Source of the DNA: an uncultured bacterium
GTDB lineage: Bacteria > Cyanobacteriota > Vampirovibrionia > Gastranaerophilales > Gastranaerophilaceae
Direction: 5' to 3'
NCBI GenBank assembly: GCA_949296355.1
Contig: CASFPS010000014.1
Location: 1 to 46,930, forward strand
DNA: 46,930 nt
The position numbers were made by a program, and so were the translations under genes. The notes below the pieces were generated by a model, which was not told where the DNA came from, made no database searches, and was given only the letters and a program-made list of their open reading frames with translations. Shown in pieces: positions 24,385-32,599 of this stretch. Positions within the stretch are counted from its first letter, which is position 1, and every line of letters starts with the position of its first letter.

Positions 24385-26277
24385 CTAGTCCAAATCGTTT
24401 CTTAATATGCCTATAAACTCACCGGCAAGCTTTTCGCTCCATTTTTGATTAATTTCCTGCTCTATCTGTTTTATTGCTTCTTCCTTTGACATAGCCTCTC
24501 TGTAAGGACGTTTTTCAAGAAGCGCAAAATAAGCATCCACAATCAATATAATCTGAGATTCTATAGGGATTGCTTCTCCCGATAACTTTGAAGGATATCC
24601 TGTTCCGTTCCAGTTCTCATGATGCTTTTCAATAATAGGAATAACTTCTGTTATATTAGATATAGGTTTAAGAATCTCTCTTGCAGCAATAACGGGATGC
24701 TGCTTAATAGAAGCCTTATCCTCTTCTGTCAAAGGCTCTTTTTTTCTTAAAATTTCTTTCGGAAGCATTGTATTTCCTATATCATAAAGAAGAACTGCTA
24801 TTTTTAGCCTGTCTACAGCCTCTTTTGGTAAATCAAAGCGTTTTGCAAGCAGACTTGCAATTTCAACTTTCTTTTTTACACTTCCTTGAATATGTTCCGG
24901 ATTATAAGTTTCTACAAGACTGTCCGCAACCTGATAAAGCTTTTCATTGTTTATATTCATCTCTTCAAGTTTCTTTGTCAAAAGTCTTGAAGTCACATCA
25001 TCAACAGGAATCCTATGTTTTGTTAAGATATCAATAAATGTGTTAACCGCAATTTCCTGCCATGAAGTTTCATAAGCAGGACGCGCAATTGTAACCCTGT
25101 TCCTGCCGTTTCTCTTGGATTCATACATGGCTCTGTCGGTAATTTCCAGAAGTTCTTCAATATCATCAGAATGCTCCAGGTAAGTTGCCACCCCGAGACT
25201 TGCCGTAATATGACCGATTTTCTCAAGTTCAACAGCTTCAATAGCCTTTCTGATACGCTCTGCAGCTATACATCCGCCTGCTGAATCAACCCCCGGAAGT
25301 ATAAGATTAAACTCTTCTCCCCCCATTCTTGCCGCAATATCGATTGATCTGGCGTTATTTTTTAAGACTTCCGCTATAGCTTTAATGGCAATATCGCCGT
25401 AATTATGACCATAAGTATCATTGATTTGCTTCAGATGGTCTAAATCCAGTCCGATTACAGTAAATTTCTGATTCTGGCGGTTTGCACGAATTGCTTCTTT
25501 TTTTATAAATTCTTCAAAATACCTTCTGTTATACAGTCCTGTCATGCCGTCAGTTACAGCCTGCTCCTTAACCGCCTCAAACAGATCCGCTATTGTTATA
25601 GCAAGTTCGATTTGTTTGGCAAAAAGACTTAAAAAATTCAATTCACTGCCGCTGACTCTTTCTCTTGAGGAGAACACCAGAAGCGAGCCAAAATGCGTTT
25701 GCTTGGATTTCAAAGGAACCAGAATATAGGATTTCATATTGGCTTCCTTTAAAAAATCATCTACACCATCCTTATTAAAATCAGGTACCAGCCCGCAAAT
25801 AAGCTCATTTAAGTTTACTGACTGATAAATCTGATTATTTTTTACAGCATTCCTGAGTTCTGGAATATCAGGGAAATTCATTCTAAAATCTGACACATTG
25901 CAGTTAAATTTCTCCCAGAATTTTGTATCCAAATCATCTCTTGATGATGCTACGACCTGAAGATAAGTTCCGTCATTGTCAGCTTTTTCTTTTACAATAA
26001 AGCTGTACAAATACCCCAGTTCACCTTGCAAACTATTAACTATAGCATTCAAAACGCTTGAAAGAGGCTTGGAAGAATTCATCATATCCCAGATATGCTG
26101 CAGGGTAAGCATTTGTCTGTTAGCCCTATCCAGTTCTCGCGTTCTGTCTGCAATTTCAGCCTCTAACTTGGCATTAATCTCGTATACTTCAAGCAATGAC
26201 TGTTTACCTGAATATACCGTAGATTCAACCTGATCCAGCTGACGTTTAAAATTTCTTATACTATCGAAAAAACCCAC
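24385..26277 (-). CDS. GAF-GGDEF-degenerate HD-GYP signalling protein
   Basis: This 630-residue cytoplasmic protein (GTG at 26277, with GAGG nine bases upstream) has an N-terminal coiled coil (about 5-60), a GAF-like sensor (about 60-235), a GGDEF domain (about 240-400) and an HD-GYP-like domain (about 410-630). The GGDEF active site is GGEEF at 319-323, with the I-site R311-x-x-D314 five residues before it, so diguanylate cyclase activity with product inhibition is expected. The HD-GYP part keeps HHENWNGTGYP but has YDIGN where HDIGK is usual, and VDAYFAL where ADxxDAL is usual. Phosphodiesterase activity is probably lost. It heads the cluster with padR and DUF512. Confidence 0.9.
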   Translation of the reverse strand: MGFFDSIRNFKRQLDQVESTVYSGKQSLLEVYEINAKLEAEIADRTRELDRANRQMLTLQHIWDMMNSSKPLSSVLNAIVNSLQGELGYLYSFIVKEKADNDGTYLQVVASSRDDLDTKFWEKFNCNVSDFRMNFPDIPELRNAVKNNQIYQSVNLNELICGLVPDFNKDGVDDFLKEANMKSYILVPLKSKQTHFGSLLVFSSRERVSGSELNFLSLFAKQIELAITIADLFEAVKEQAVTDGMTGLYNRRYFEEFIKKEAIRANRQNQKFTVIGLDLDHLKQINDTYGHNYGDIAIKAIAEVLKNNARSIDIAARMGGEEFNLILPGVDSAGGCIAAERIRKAIEAVELEKIGHITASLGVATYLEHSDDIEELLEITDRAMYESKRNGRNRVTIARPAYETSWQEIAVNTFIDILTKHRIPVDDVTSRLLTKKLEEMNINNEKLYQVADSLVETYNPEHIQGSVKKKVEIASLLAKRFDLPKEAVDRLKIAVLLYDIGNTMLPKEILRKKEPLTEEDKASIKQHPVIAAREILKPISNITEVIPIIEKHHENWNGTGYPSKLSGEAIPIESQIILIVDAYFALLEKRPYREAMSKEEAIKQIEQEINQKWSEKLAGEFIGILRNDLD

Positions 26278-26340
26278 AGGGCATGTCCTCAAATTCCAAG
26301 TTACATATAGAGTATAACATATTCTCGCTGTAAATAAAAC

Positions 26341-26414
26341 CTCCCCGGCGGGAATTGAACCCGCGACCTCAGGCTTCGGAGACCTGCACTCTATCCAACT
26401 GAGCTACAGGGAGT
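26341..26414 (-). tRNA. tRNA-Arg (anticodon CCG)
   Basis: On the minus strand all arms pair: acceptor CTCCCTG/CGGGGAG, D arm GCTC...GAGT, anticodon stem CAGGT/GCCTG with loop CTCCGAA (anticodon CCG, reads CGG), and T arm GCGGG-TTCAATT-CCCGC. The discriminator base is G and CCA is not encoded. The length is 74 bases. The GGDEF gene starts 63 bases downstream on the same strand. Confidence 0.96.
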
Positions 26415-26495
26415 CATACATTAATTTTAACATAGTTTTGTTAAATAATAGCAAAATTTATATTTAGATGTTTTAATATATTTGATGGAGGTTAT

Positions 26496-26753
26496 ATGAA
26501 AATATTTGCTCTTAACAACGTTTCTTACAAATCAACATTCAGCAGCTCACTCGCTCAGGAACAACGAGATATTGAGAACCAAAAACGTGAACTTGACATT
26601 GAAACCAACAAGATTAAAGATGAAAAACGTGAATTAAACAACGAACTTGCACAAATCAAAAGTCAGGTTCACGAATTAGATTTAGATTTACAGGACATAA
26701 AAAACCAGAAACGCGAGCTTGATAATGAACTCAACAAAATAAAACGCGCCTGA
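26496..26753 (+). CDS. Small coiled-coil protein
   Basis: This 85-residue protein has a short non-helical N-terminus, MKIFALNNVSYKSTFSSSLA, followed by an almost uninterrupted charged helix from about residue 20 to 85. The helix is made of repeating units of about 14 residues (ENQKRELDIETNKIK, DEKRELNNELAQIK, KNQKRELDNELNKIK). GATGGAGGTTAT gives a strong ribosome-binding site. It probably forms a coiled-coil oligomer. The function is unknown. It ends convergently with nadC without a gap. Confidence 0.8.
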   Translation: MKIFALNNVSYKSTFSSSLAQEQRDIENQKRELDIETNKIKDEKRELNNELAQIKSQVHELDLDLQDIKNQKRELDNELNKIKRA

Positions 26754-27584
26754 TTACATATCTAAGCCCAAATCCAGTGTCGGAGCCTTTGCAACTATAG
26801 CACTTGAGGATATAATATCAACTCCCGTTGCAGCAATGTCATGCACTGTATTCAAATTAACATTACCGCTCGCCTCAATAATAGCACGACCATTAATAAG
26901 TTTTACCCCCTCACGCATTGTATTCAAATCCATATTGTCAAACATAATAATATCAACGCCGCATGTAAGAGCCTCTTTCACCTGTTCTAATGTATCGCAT
27001 TCCACTTCGATTTTATGCGCATGAGAAATATGTTGTTTAAGCTTTGTTACGGCATTTGTTAATGAGCCGGCGAATTTTATATGATTATCCTTAATCATTG
27101 CACAGTCAGCAAGATTGAATCTATGCAGACTTCCTCCGCCCATTTTAACTGAATATTTCTCAAACGCTCTAAAGCCGGGCGTAGTTTTTCTTGTATCAAC
27201 TATTTTTGCCTTATATTCGCCTATTGCTTTCTGATATTTATTTGTCTCTGTTGCAATTCCGCTCATACGCTGAATATAATTTAGTGCTGTACGCTCTCCC
27301 ATAAGAATATATTTAGCAGGACCGGATATATCAGCAATTTTATCACATTTTTTTATAATATCACCATCATTAAAATAGAATTTTATATCAACTTTAGGTG
27401 ATAATATTTTAAATACAGATTCAAAGACATCCCTGCCGCAAAATATCCCGTCCACACGCGTATTCAAGGTGCTGCTCATCATATCAGCTTCTGTTGTTAA
27501 ATAATCTGTTGTAATATCTCCGAATCCGATATCCTCGTTTAAAGCATTTTTTATATGCTCTTCTATGAAAAATTTATTTAACAT
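26754..27584 (-). CDS. nadC: Nicotinate-nucleotide pyrophosphorylase (carboxylating)
   Basis: NadC (quinolinate phosphoribosyltransferase) makes nicotinate mononucleotide from quinolinate and PRPP in de novo NAD synthesis. With the ATG at 27584 (AAGGAG seven bases upstream; a TTG two codons earlier was rejected) it has 276 residues, the normal size. Signatures are NEDIGFGDITTD near residue 16, ERTALNYIQRMSGIAT near 96, DTRKTTPGFR near 129, MIKDNH near 160, EVECDTLEQ near 187 and FDNMD near 208. It overlaps the end of nadB by 11 bases. Confidence 0.96.
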   Translation of the reverse strand: MLNKFFIEEHIKNALNEDIGFGDITTDYLTTEADMMSSTLNTRVDGIFCGRDVFESVFKILSPKVDIKFYFNDGDIIKKCDKIADISGPAKYILMGERTALNYIQRMSGIATETNKYQKAIGEYKAKIVDTRKTTPGFRAFEKYSVKMGGGSLHRFNLADCAMIKDNHIKFAGSLTNAVTKLKQHISHAHKIEVECDTLEQVKEALTCGVDIIMFDNMDLNTMREGVKLINGRAIIEASGNVNLNTVHDIAATGVDIISSSAIVAKAPTLDLGLDM

Positions 27585-29196
27585 ACACAAGCTCCTTTTC
27601 TGAATTCTTTATCATATTTGAATGTTTAGCAATACTGTCTGTCTGCGGATAATCCGAACGACAATGTGCTCCGCGGGACTCTTTTCTTTCTAAAGCACTT
27701 TCGACAATTAATGAAGCTGCCGTAAGCATATTTCTATACTCGTATTCATCCCTGTTTAAGCATTTTCTCCGGCGTTTAAACCCGTTTTTCAATAAATTAA
27801 TCTTGTTTTTTGCGTCCTCTAATGATTCTTGAGACCTTATTATACCGACATTATTCCACATAATCTCTTTTAACTTACTCTTGAGTTCATTAATATTATA
27901 ATCAGTCTCACTTATTGGCTGCGAATAAATATCAATAATTTTACGTATACTGTCATCTATTTTCTTAGGAGTTGTCAGATTTGCAAACGAAAGGTAGTCA
28001 GCAAGTTCATATGCGCAGACAACACACTCTAATAACGAGTTGCTGGCTAACCTGTTAGCCCCGTGTAAACCTGTCGAAGCGCATTCCCCGATTGCATAAA
28101 GCCCTCGTATTGAAGTTTTCCCCTCAACAGTAGCTTTAATTCCGCCCATGCTATAGTGTGCAGCCGGTGCTACAGGAATAGGATTTTTAGCAATATCTAT
28201 ACCTTTTTCGCTGCATCTTTTAGAAATTGTAGGGAAACGCTTTAATAATTTTAACGAATCTATCATCGAAGCGTTTAAAAATACGTTGAACTTATGCTCT
28301 TTTTTCATTTCACTGTATATTGCTCTGGTAACAACATCTCTCGGAGCCAATTCGCGTCTATCATGGTATTTTGACATAAATTCATCACCATGATTGTTAA
28401 CTAACTTAGCCCCTTCGCCCCGTACAGCTTCTGATATCAAAAATCTGTCTTTGCTGTTAGGATCCAGAGCCAGGGCTGTAGGGTGAAATTGAACAAATTC
28501 CATATCCTGAATTATAGCTCCTGCATTATATGCAAGGTCAATACCGTCACCTGTTGCACATTCCGGGTTTGTTGTATATTTGTAAAGCTGTCCCAGCCCG
28601 CCGGTTGCAAGAACCAGAGCGGAAGTGTAAACAATTTCATGTTCACCGGTTAGCTCATTATAGACAATTACCCCTTTGCATTCATTATCAGAATCCACAA
28701 GTAGCTCTGCTGCAATTGCATCTTCCATTACTACAATATTTTCATTATTTCTGACATCATCACACAATGCCTGAGTAATACCTCGTCCCGTTGCATCACC
28801 GCCTGAGTGTAATATTCTTCTGACGCTATGAGCTGCTTCAAGAGTAAATGTTAAGCCGCCTGACTCATTTCTGTCAAAATTAACTCCGTTATCCATTAAA
28901 TCATTAATAACTTCATCCGAAGCTTCTGAGATATATTGTACAGAATCTCTTTCACTAAGCCCTGCCCCGGCATTAAGAGTATCGACAACGTGTTTTTCGA
29001 CAGCATCATCGGGATTCTGATGTAAAACACCGACAATACCTCCTTGAGCATACATAGAATTGCTGTCACCAAGAAAAGATTTTGTTATCAATAAAATCCC
29101 GTCAGGTAAATTTATTTGCTGGGAAATTTTTAAAGCCGCATATAAACCTGCTGCACCGCTTCCTACTATCACCACTGAATATTCAGAATATTTCAT
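27574..29196 (-). CDS. nadB: L-aspartate oxidase
   Basis: NadB oxidises L-aspartate to iminoaspartate with FAD, the first step of de novo NAD synthesis. The 540-residue length fits. The FAD-binding motif is GSGAAGLYAAL at residues 12-22. Family blocks include YAQGGIVGV near 49, VQFHPTAL near 235, RGEGAKLVN near 259, RRELAPRDVV near 276 and GLHGANRLASNSLLECVV near 372, with the succinate-dehydrogenase-like helical C-terminus. GGAG lies eight bases before the ATG. NadA, the next enzyme, is not in this window. Confidence 0.95.
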   Translation of the reverse strand: MKYSEYSVVIVGSGAAGLYAALKISQQINLPDGILLITKSFLGDSNSMYAQGGIVGVLHQNPDDAVEKHVVDTLNAGAGLSERDSVQYISEASDEVINDLMDNGVNFDRNESGGLTFTLEAAHSVRRILHSGGDATGRGITQALCDDVRNNENIVVMEDAIAAELLVDSDNECKGVIVYNELTGEHEIVYTSALVLATGGLGQLYKYTTNPECATGDGIDLAYNAGAIIQDMEFVQFHPTALALDPNSKDRFLISEAVRGEGAKLVNNHGDEFMSKYHDRRELAPRDVVTRAIYSEMKKEHKFNVFLNASMIDSLKLLKRFPTISKRCSEKGIDIAKNPIPVAPAAHYSMGGIKATVEGKTSIRGLYAIGECASTGLHGANRLASNSLLECVVCAYELADYLSFANLTTPKKIDDSIRKIIDIYSQPISETDYNINELKSKLKEIMWNNVGIIRSQESLEDAKNKINLLKNGFKRRRKCLNRDEYEYRNMLTAASLIVESALERKESRGAHCRSDYPQTDSIAKHSNMIKNSEKELVYVK

Positions 29197-29278
29197 ACCA
29201 TCGCTCCGCCGGTTATCTATCTTATTCTATTTTAAAACAAACACAGCAAACAATGTATAAATTAAATATTAAGATTTA

Positions 29279-30055
29279 TTATTTAATATCAAGGCGCAAC
29301 ATTTTAGGATGTAAGGCTTCTTCAATAATTGAAGCTTCAATGTCTATTGATGGAGAATATTGTTTCGCAATTTTTATATCATTATCGTATCCTTCAAAAT
29401 CCCCCATAGACTTCTTAATTTTTGCTCTGTCTACATACGCTCTCGGGTTATTTTTATTTCTATCAATAGCTAAATCCCAAATTCTTAAAGCAACATCAGG
29501 TCTGTTTGCGGACGTATAAATATCTGCAAGACATGCAAAACCTGCATAAGCAGAACTATCTCTTGAGATTATATTATTGCAATATGACAAGGCTTCCTTA
29601 TTATTACCTGCAAGTTTGAATAACATGGCTACCTTTAAGCTATCATTAAAGTTTATCATATTAGAGTTAACATAATCATTTAAAGCACCTTTATAATCAC
29701 CTAAGAATAACTTTATTTCTGCTCTGTCTTTGTATAAGCTTCTCAGCTCAGTATCAGATGCGTATGAAGGCAGAGTTTTTACTGCTTTATCCATTTCCTT
29801 TATAGCAGTATCTTTTGTGGGATACATTCTTGCCAAATATATCGCGTTGTTCCTATGAAAAATATATTCAGTAGAAGCACTTGTGCCTATTATCTTAGCA
29901 AAAAAGAACTTTGTATTATTGCCCCAAAAGCATAATTGGTTAAATTTATTCGCAGGAGGCGTAACAAAATAAATTACTAACAGTAATATAACTGCAACCC
30001 ATGTTAATATTATTGTATCGCTTTTGCGACTTTGTTTCTTCATATTTGTAATCAT
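29279..30055 (-). CDS. Membrane-anchored TPR protein
   Basis: This 258-residue protein has a basic N-terminus, one membrane segment at about 13-31 (IILTWVAVILLLVIYFVTP) and an extracytoplasmic helical region of TPR-like repeats, for example YKDRAEIKLFLGDYKGALND, then LFKLAGNNKEALSYCNNII and AYAGFACLADIYTSANRPDV. TPR proteins act as binding scaffolds. GAAGAGAGAAATAT precedes the ATG. It lies between the zinc-peptidase-like gene (58-base gap) and nadB (82-base gap). The 58-base gap contains a TATATATAAG run on the minus strand that could be its own promoter. Confidence 0.75.
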   Translation of the reverse strand: MITNMKKQSRKSDTIILTWVAVILLLVIYFVTPPANKFNQLCFWGNNTKFFFAKIIGTSASTEYIFHRNNAIYLARMYPTKDTAIKEMDKAVKTLPSYASDTELRSLYKDRAEIKLFLGDYKGALNDYVNSNMINFNDSLKVAMLFKLAGNNKEALSYCNNIISRDSSAYAGFACLADIYTSANRPDVALRIWDLAIDRNKNNPRAYVDRAKIKKSMGDFEGYDNDIKIAKQYSPSIDIEASIIEEALHPKMLRLDIK

Positions 30056-30113
30056 ATATTTCTCTCTTCCTCTTATATATATTTTATACTATTTTAACTA
30101 AAAAATAAAGTCC

Positions 30114-30911
30114 CTATGTAACGTTATGTAATATTTTGTCAAGTTCCGAAAGCTCCTTAATTTTATTAGTATTAAGACAACTTCTAAACTTTATCGACAA
30201 TTGCGGAGCTAATTTATTTATTTTAGCAGGGTTCGTAAAAAATAATTCACAAAATCTCGCCCATAACTCTGTTGGAGTATTATAGTATTTATTAAGCCTG
30301 TTTATACGGGAATTTATTCTTGCCAGGGCTCTTTGTTTTGATTTAAGGGCTATATACACCCTCTGGCAATCAGATAGTTCCGGAAAATCGTCATGCAAAT
30401 TTTCTATAGAATAAAAAGAGTTTAAATATCTAATTTTGTCATACCTCAATAAATACTTAACCGGATAATGCAGACTTCTCTCTATAGGCTTAAAAGGCTT
30501 TGCAAGAGAGTATTCCGGATAATACGAACGTATAGCAGCGGCTAGTTGTTTTACGCTTTGGGCAATCTCTTCCTTCTTATCATACAAAATTTGCGCCGTT
30601 GCTTTTGGTATTTTCTCGACAGTAATACGCAGCAGTTCTTCTGTTTCAGCATCTGAAATATCTTCAAATACAAAATCAAGAGATTTTAAAGAGGAATCAT
30701 AACAATAATGGACATAATGGGCAAATTCATGAAGCATTATAGAAAGTATATTATTCTCATCGACTTCGCGTGAAATATCTATCCTGAACTTTTCGCCTTT
30801 CTTTGCAACAAAAATTCCCTGATTTCCCCGGGCTTTATTCTTGCCAATATTTATCTCTATTCCAAGAGACTCAAAATAATCTATGAGTTCCCTGTTTCTT
30901 TTACTAACCAT
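30114..30911 (-). CDS. Zinc-peptidase-like protein (HExxH, ImmA/IrrE-type)
   Basis: This 265-residue soluble protein has H61-E62-F-A-H65 in SIMLHEFAHYVHYCYD, a gluzincin-type zinc site. PTELWARFCELFF, with E215, resembles the third-ligand region of ImmA/IrrE-like peptidases, but the spacing of about 150 residues is much longer than usual. No HTH domain is present. It overlaps the end of cutA by 31 bases, so the pair is coupled, and its ribosome-binding site is weak. ImmA-type proteins cleave repressors; the partner here, if any, is not visible. Confidence 0.7.
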   Translation of the reverse strand: MVSKRNRELIDYFESLGIEINIGKNKARGNQGIFVAKKGEKFRIDISREVDENNILSIMLHEFAHYVHYCYDSSLKSLDFVFEDISDAETEELLRITVEKIPKATAQILYDKKEEIAQSVKQLAAAIRSYYPEYSLAKPFKPIERSLHYPVKYLLRYDKIRYLNSFYSIENLHDDFPELSDCQRVYIALKSKQRALARINSRINRLNKYYNTPTELWARFCELFFTNPAKINKLAPQLSIKFRSCLNTNKIKELSELDKILHNVT

Positions 30912-31201
30912 TTTAAGTAATCTTCACTACAATCTACTACCGGCAATGCAATAATTTCAGGAACAGTATAAGGATGCAAATCTTCAATCACAAGTTTTAT
31001 CTTTGCATAATTAGTGCGTCTTGTTTTAATCATCATTAAGATTTCTTTTTCTTCACAGATTTCACCATCCCATGAAAAAACTGAGTTTACTCTGTCTACC
31101 ATACTTACACAAGCCGCCAACTTATGCTTCATTATAATTTTAGTAATATTCTTAGCAACCTTTTTATCAGGCACTGTACAATAAATAACTATAATATCCA
31201 T
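30881..31201 (-). CDS. cutA: CutA1-like divalent-cation tolerance protein
   Basis: CutA is a small, very stable trimeric protein linked to metal tolerance; its biochemical role is not settled. The 106 residues match throughout: IVIYCTVPDKKVAKNITKII, KLAACVSMVDRVNSVFSWDG, EKEILMMIKTRRTNYAKIKL and HPYTVPEIIALPVVDCSEDY, then LKWL. TAAGGAGAACTT precedes the ATG. It lies nine bases after the GlcD-like gene and overlaps the next gene. Confidence 0.95.
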   Translation of the reverse strand: MDIIVIYCTVPDKKVAKNITKIIMKHKLAACVSMVDRVNSVFSWDGEICEEKEILMMIKTRRTNYAKIKLVIEDLHPYTVPEIIALPVVDCSEDYLKWLVKETGNS

Positions 31202-31210
31202 AAGTTCTCC

Positions 31211-32599
31211 TTATTTTCTGAATATCTTTCCCGGATTCAATATATTATTAGGATCAAAAATCTTTTTCACCTGCTTCATATACTCAATTGTAGTATTATC
31301 AATAATATTGTCGATATATTCAATCTTTTCAACACCGACACCATGCTCAGCCGAAATTGTCCCGCCAAGCGAAACTGCCAGATTGTAAATTTCACCTTTT
31401 GCAAGAAAATACCGCTTAAATTCATCTTCATTTTCCAGATTTAATGCTGCTTGAGGATGCAGGTTTCCGTCTCCTAAATGCCCGACCATGCATACCTTTA
31501 AATTATACTTGTCACAAATATCTCGACACCCTCTGACCATTTTTGCAATATTTGTCCGCGGAACAATTATATCATCAGAAAGGACGTCCGGTGCTAATTT
31601 TGCAGTCGCGGCAAAACTGGCGCGTCTTGCAGTCCATATATTTTCAATTTCTTCATCTGTAACTGCCACTTTTATAAAAGATGCACCGGCTTTTTCTAAT
31701 GCATCCATCACAAGAGCTTGCTGATAATTCATTGAAACTTCGAATCCATCAATATCTACAAGGAGCATAGCCTCCTTATCTGTTATTAAACCGCTAGGGA
31801 AAAATTGTTCTACGGTCATAATTGAATTCTTATCCATAAAATCTATAGTTGCAGGAAAAATCTTGTTCTTTATTACATTATTAACCCCTTCAACTACGGC
31901 TTCTATTGAGTCAAAATACCCTAAAACCGTTCGTTTAGCCTCCGGTTTCGGAATTAATTTTAATTCCGCTTCAACAACTATGGCAAGTGTACCTTCACTG
32001 CCTATTATCAGCTGGTTAAGATGATACCCGACTGCATCCTTGATTGTATTCGCACCAAGCTTCATTATAGTTCCATCGGCAAGCACTACAGTCAAATTTA
32101 ATATATAATCTTTTGTTGTTCCATATTTAAAAGCACAAGCTCCGCCTGAGGATTGAGCAATACTTCCGCCGATTGTTGAGACCTTAAAATTAGACGGATC
32201 CGGCGGATAGAATAATCCGTTTTCTTCAGCAAGTTTTTTGATATCACCAAGAATGACACCGGGCTGAACTTTCATTGTCATATTTACCGGATTGAAGTCA
32301 AGAATTTTATTCATTCTTGAAAAATTCAGAACAATTCCGCCATTAGGACATGTACAAGCCCCGACCATATTAGTACCAGCCCCTCTTGGGATGAGAGGAA
32401 TCTTGTTCTTTGCAGCATATCTTAAAACATCCCGCACATCCTCAATGCTTTCTGCAAAAACCACCGCATCAGGCTTCTTAGCCGAGACATGGTTATTCGA
32501 AGAATCTTCGGCATAGCAATATAACTCTGCTTCGTCTGTTAGTATATCAGCTTTTTTTACAATATCTCTAATATTTTCTATACTATTTTTCAACAACAT
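31211..32599 (-). CDS. GlcD-like FAD-linked 2-hydroxyacid dehydrogenase
   Basis: This 462-residue flavoprotein resembles GlcD (glycolate oxidase subunit) and D-lactate dehydrogenases. The FAD-binding PCMH-type domain includes PLIPRGAGTNMVGACTCPNG near residue 69 and DPSNFKVSTIGGSIAQSSGG near 133. The C-terminal domain has MVGHLGDGNLHP near 381 and AEHGVGVEK near 418, and ends NILNPGKIF. No GlcE or GlcF partner is adjacent, so substrate and electron acceptor are open. The ATG lies inside the 3' end of the giant coiled-coil gene (17-base overlap) with no clear ribosome-binding site, which implies translational coupling. Confidence 0.85.
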   Translation of the reverse strand: MLLKNSIENIRDIVKKADILTDEAELYCYAEDSSNNHVSAKKPDAVVFAESIEDVRDVLRYAAKNKIPLIPRGAGTNMVGACTCPNGGIVLNFSRMNKILDFNPVNMTMKVQPGVILGDIKKLAEENGLFYPPDPSNFKVSTIGGSIAQSSGGACAFKYGTTKDYILNLTVVLADGTIMKLGANTIKDAVGYHLNQLIIGSEGTLAIVVEAELKLIPKPEAKRTVLGYFDSIEAVVEGVNNVIKNKIFPATIDFMDKNSIMTVEQFFPSGLITDKEAMLLVDIDGFEVSMNYQQALVMDALEKAGASFIKVAVTDEEIENIWTARRASFAATAKLAPDVLSDDIIVPRTNIAKMVRGCRDICDKYNLKVCMVGHLGDGNLHPQAALNLENEDEFKRYFLAKGEIYNLAVSLGGTISAEHGVGVEKIEYIDNIIDNTTIEYMKQVKKIFDPNNILNPGKIFRK

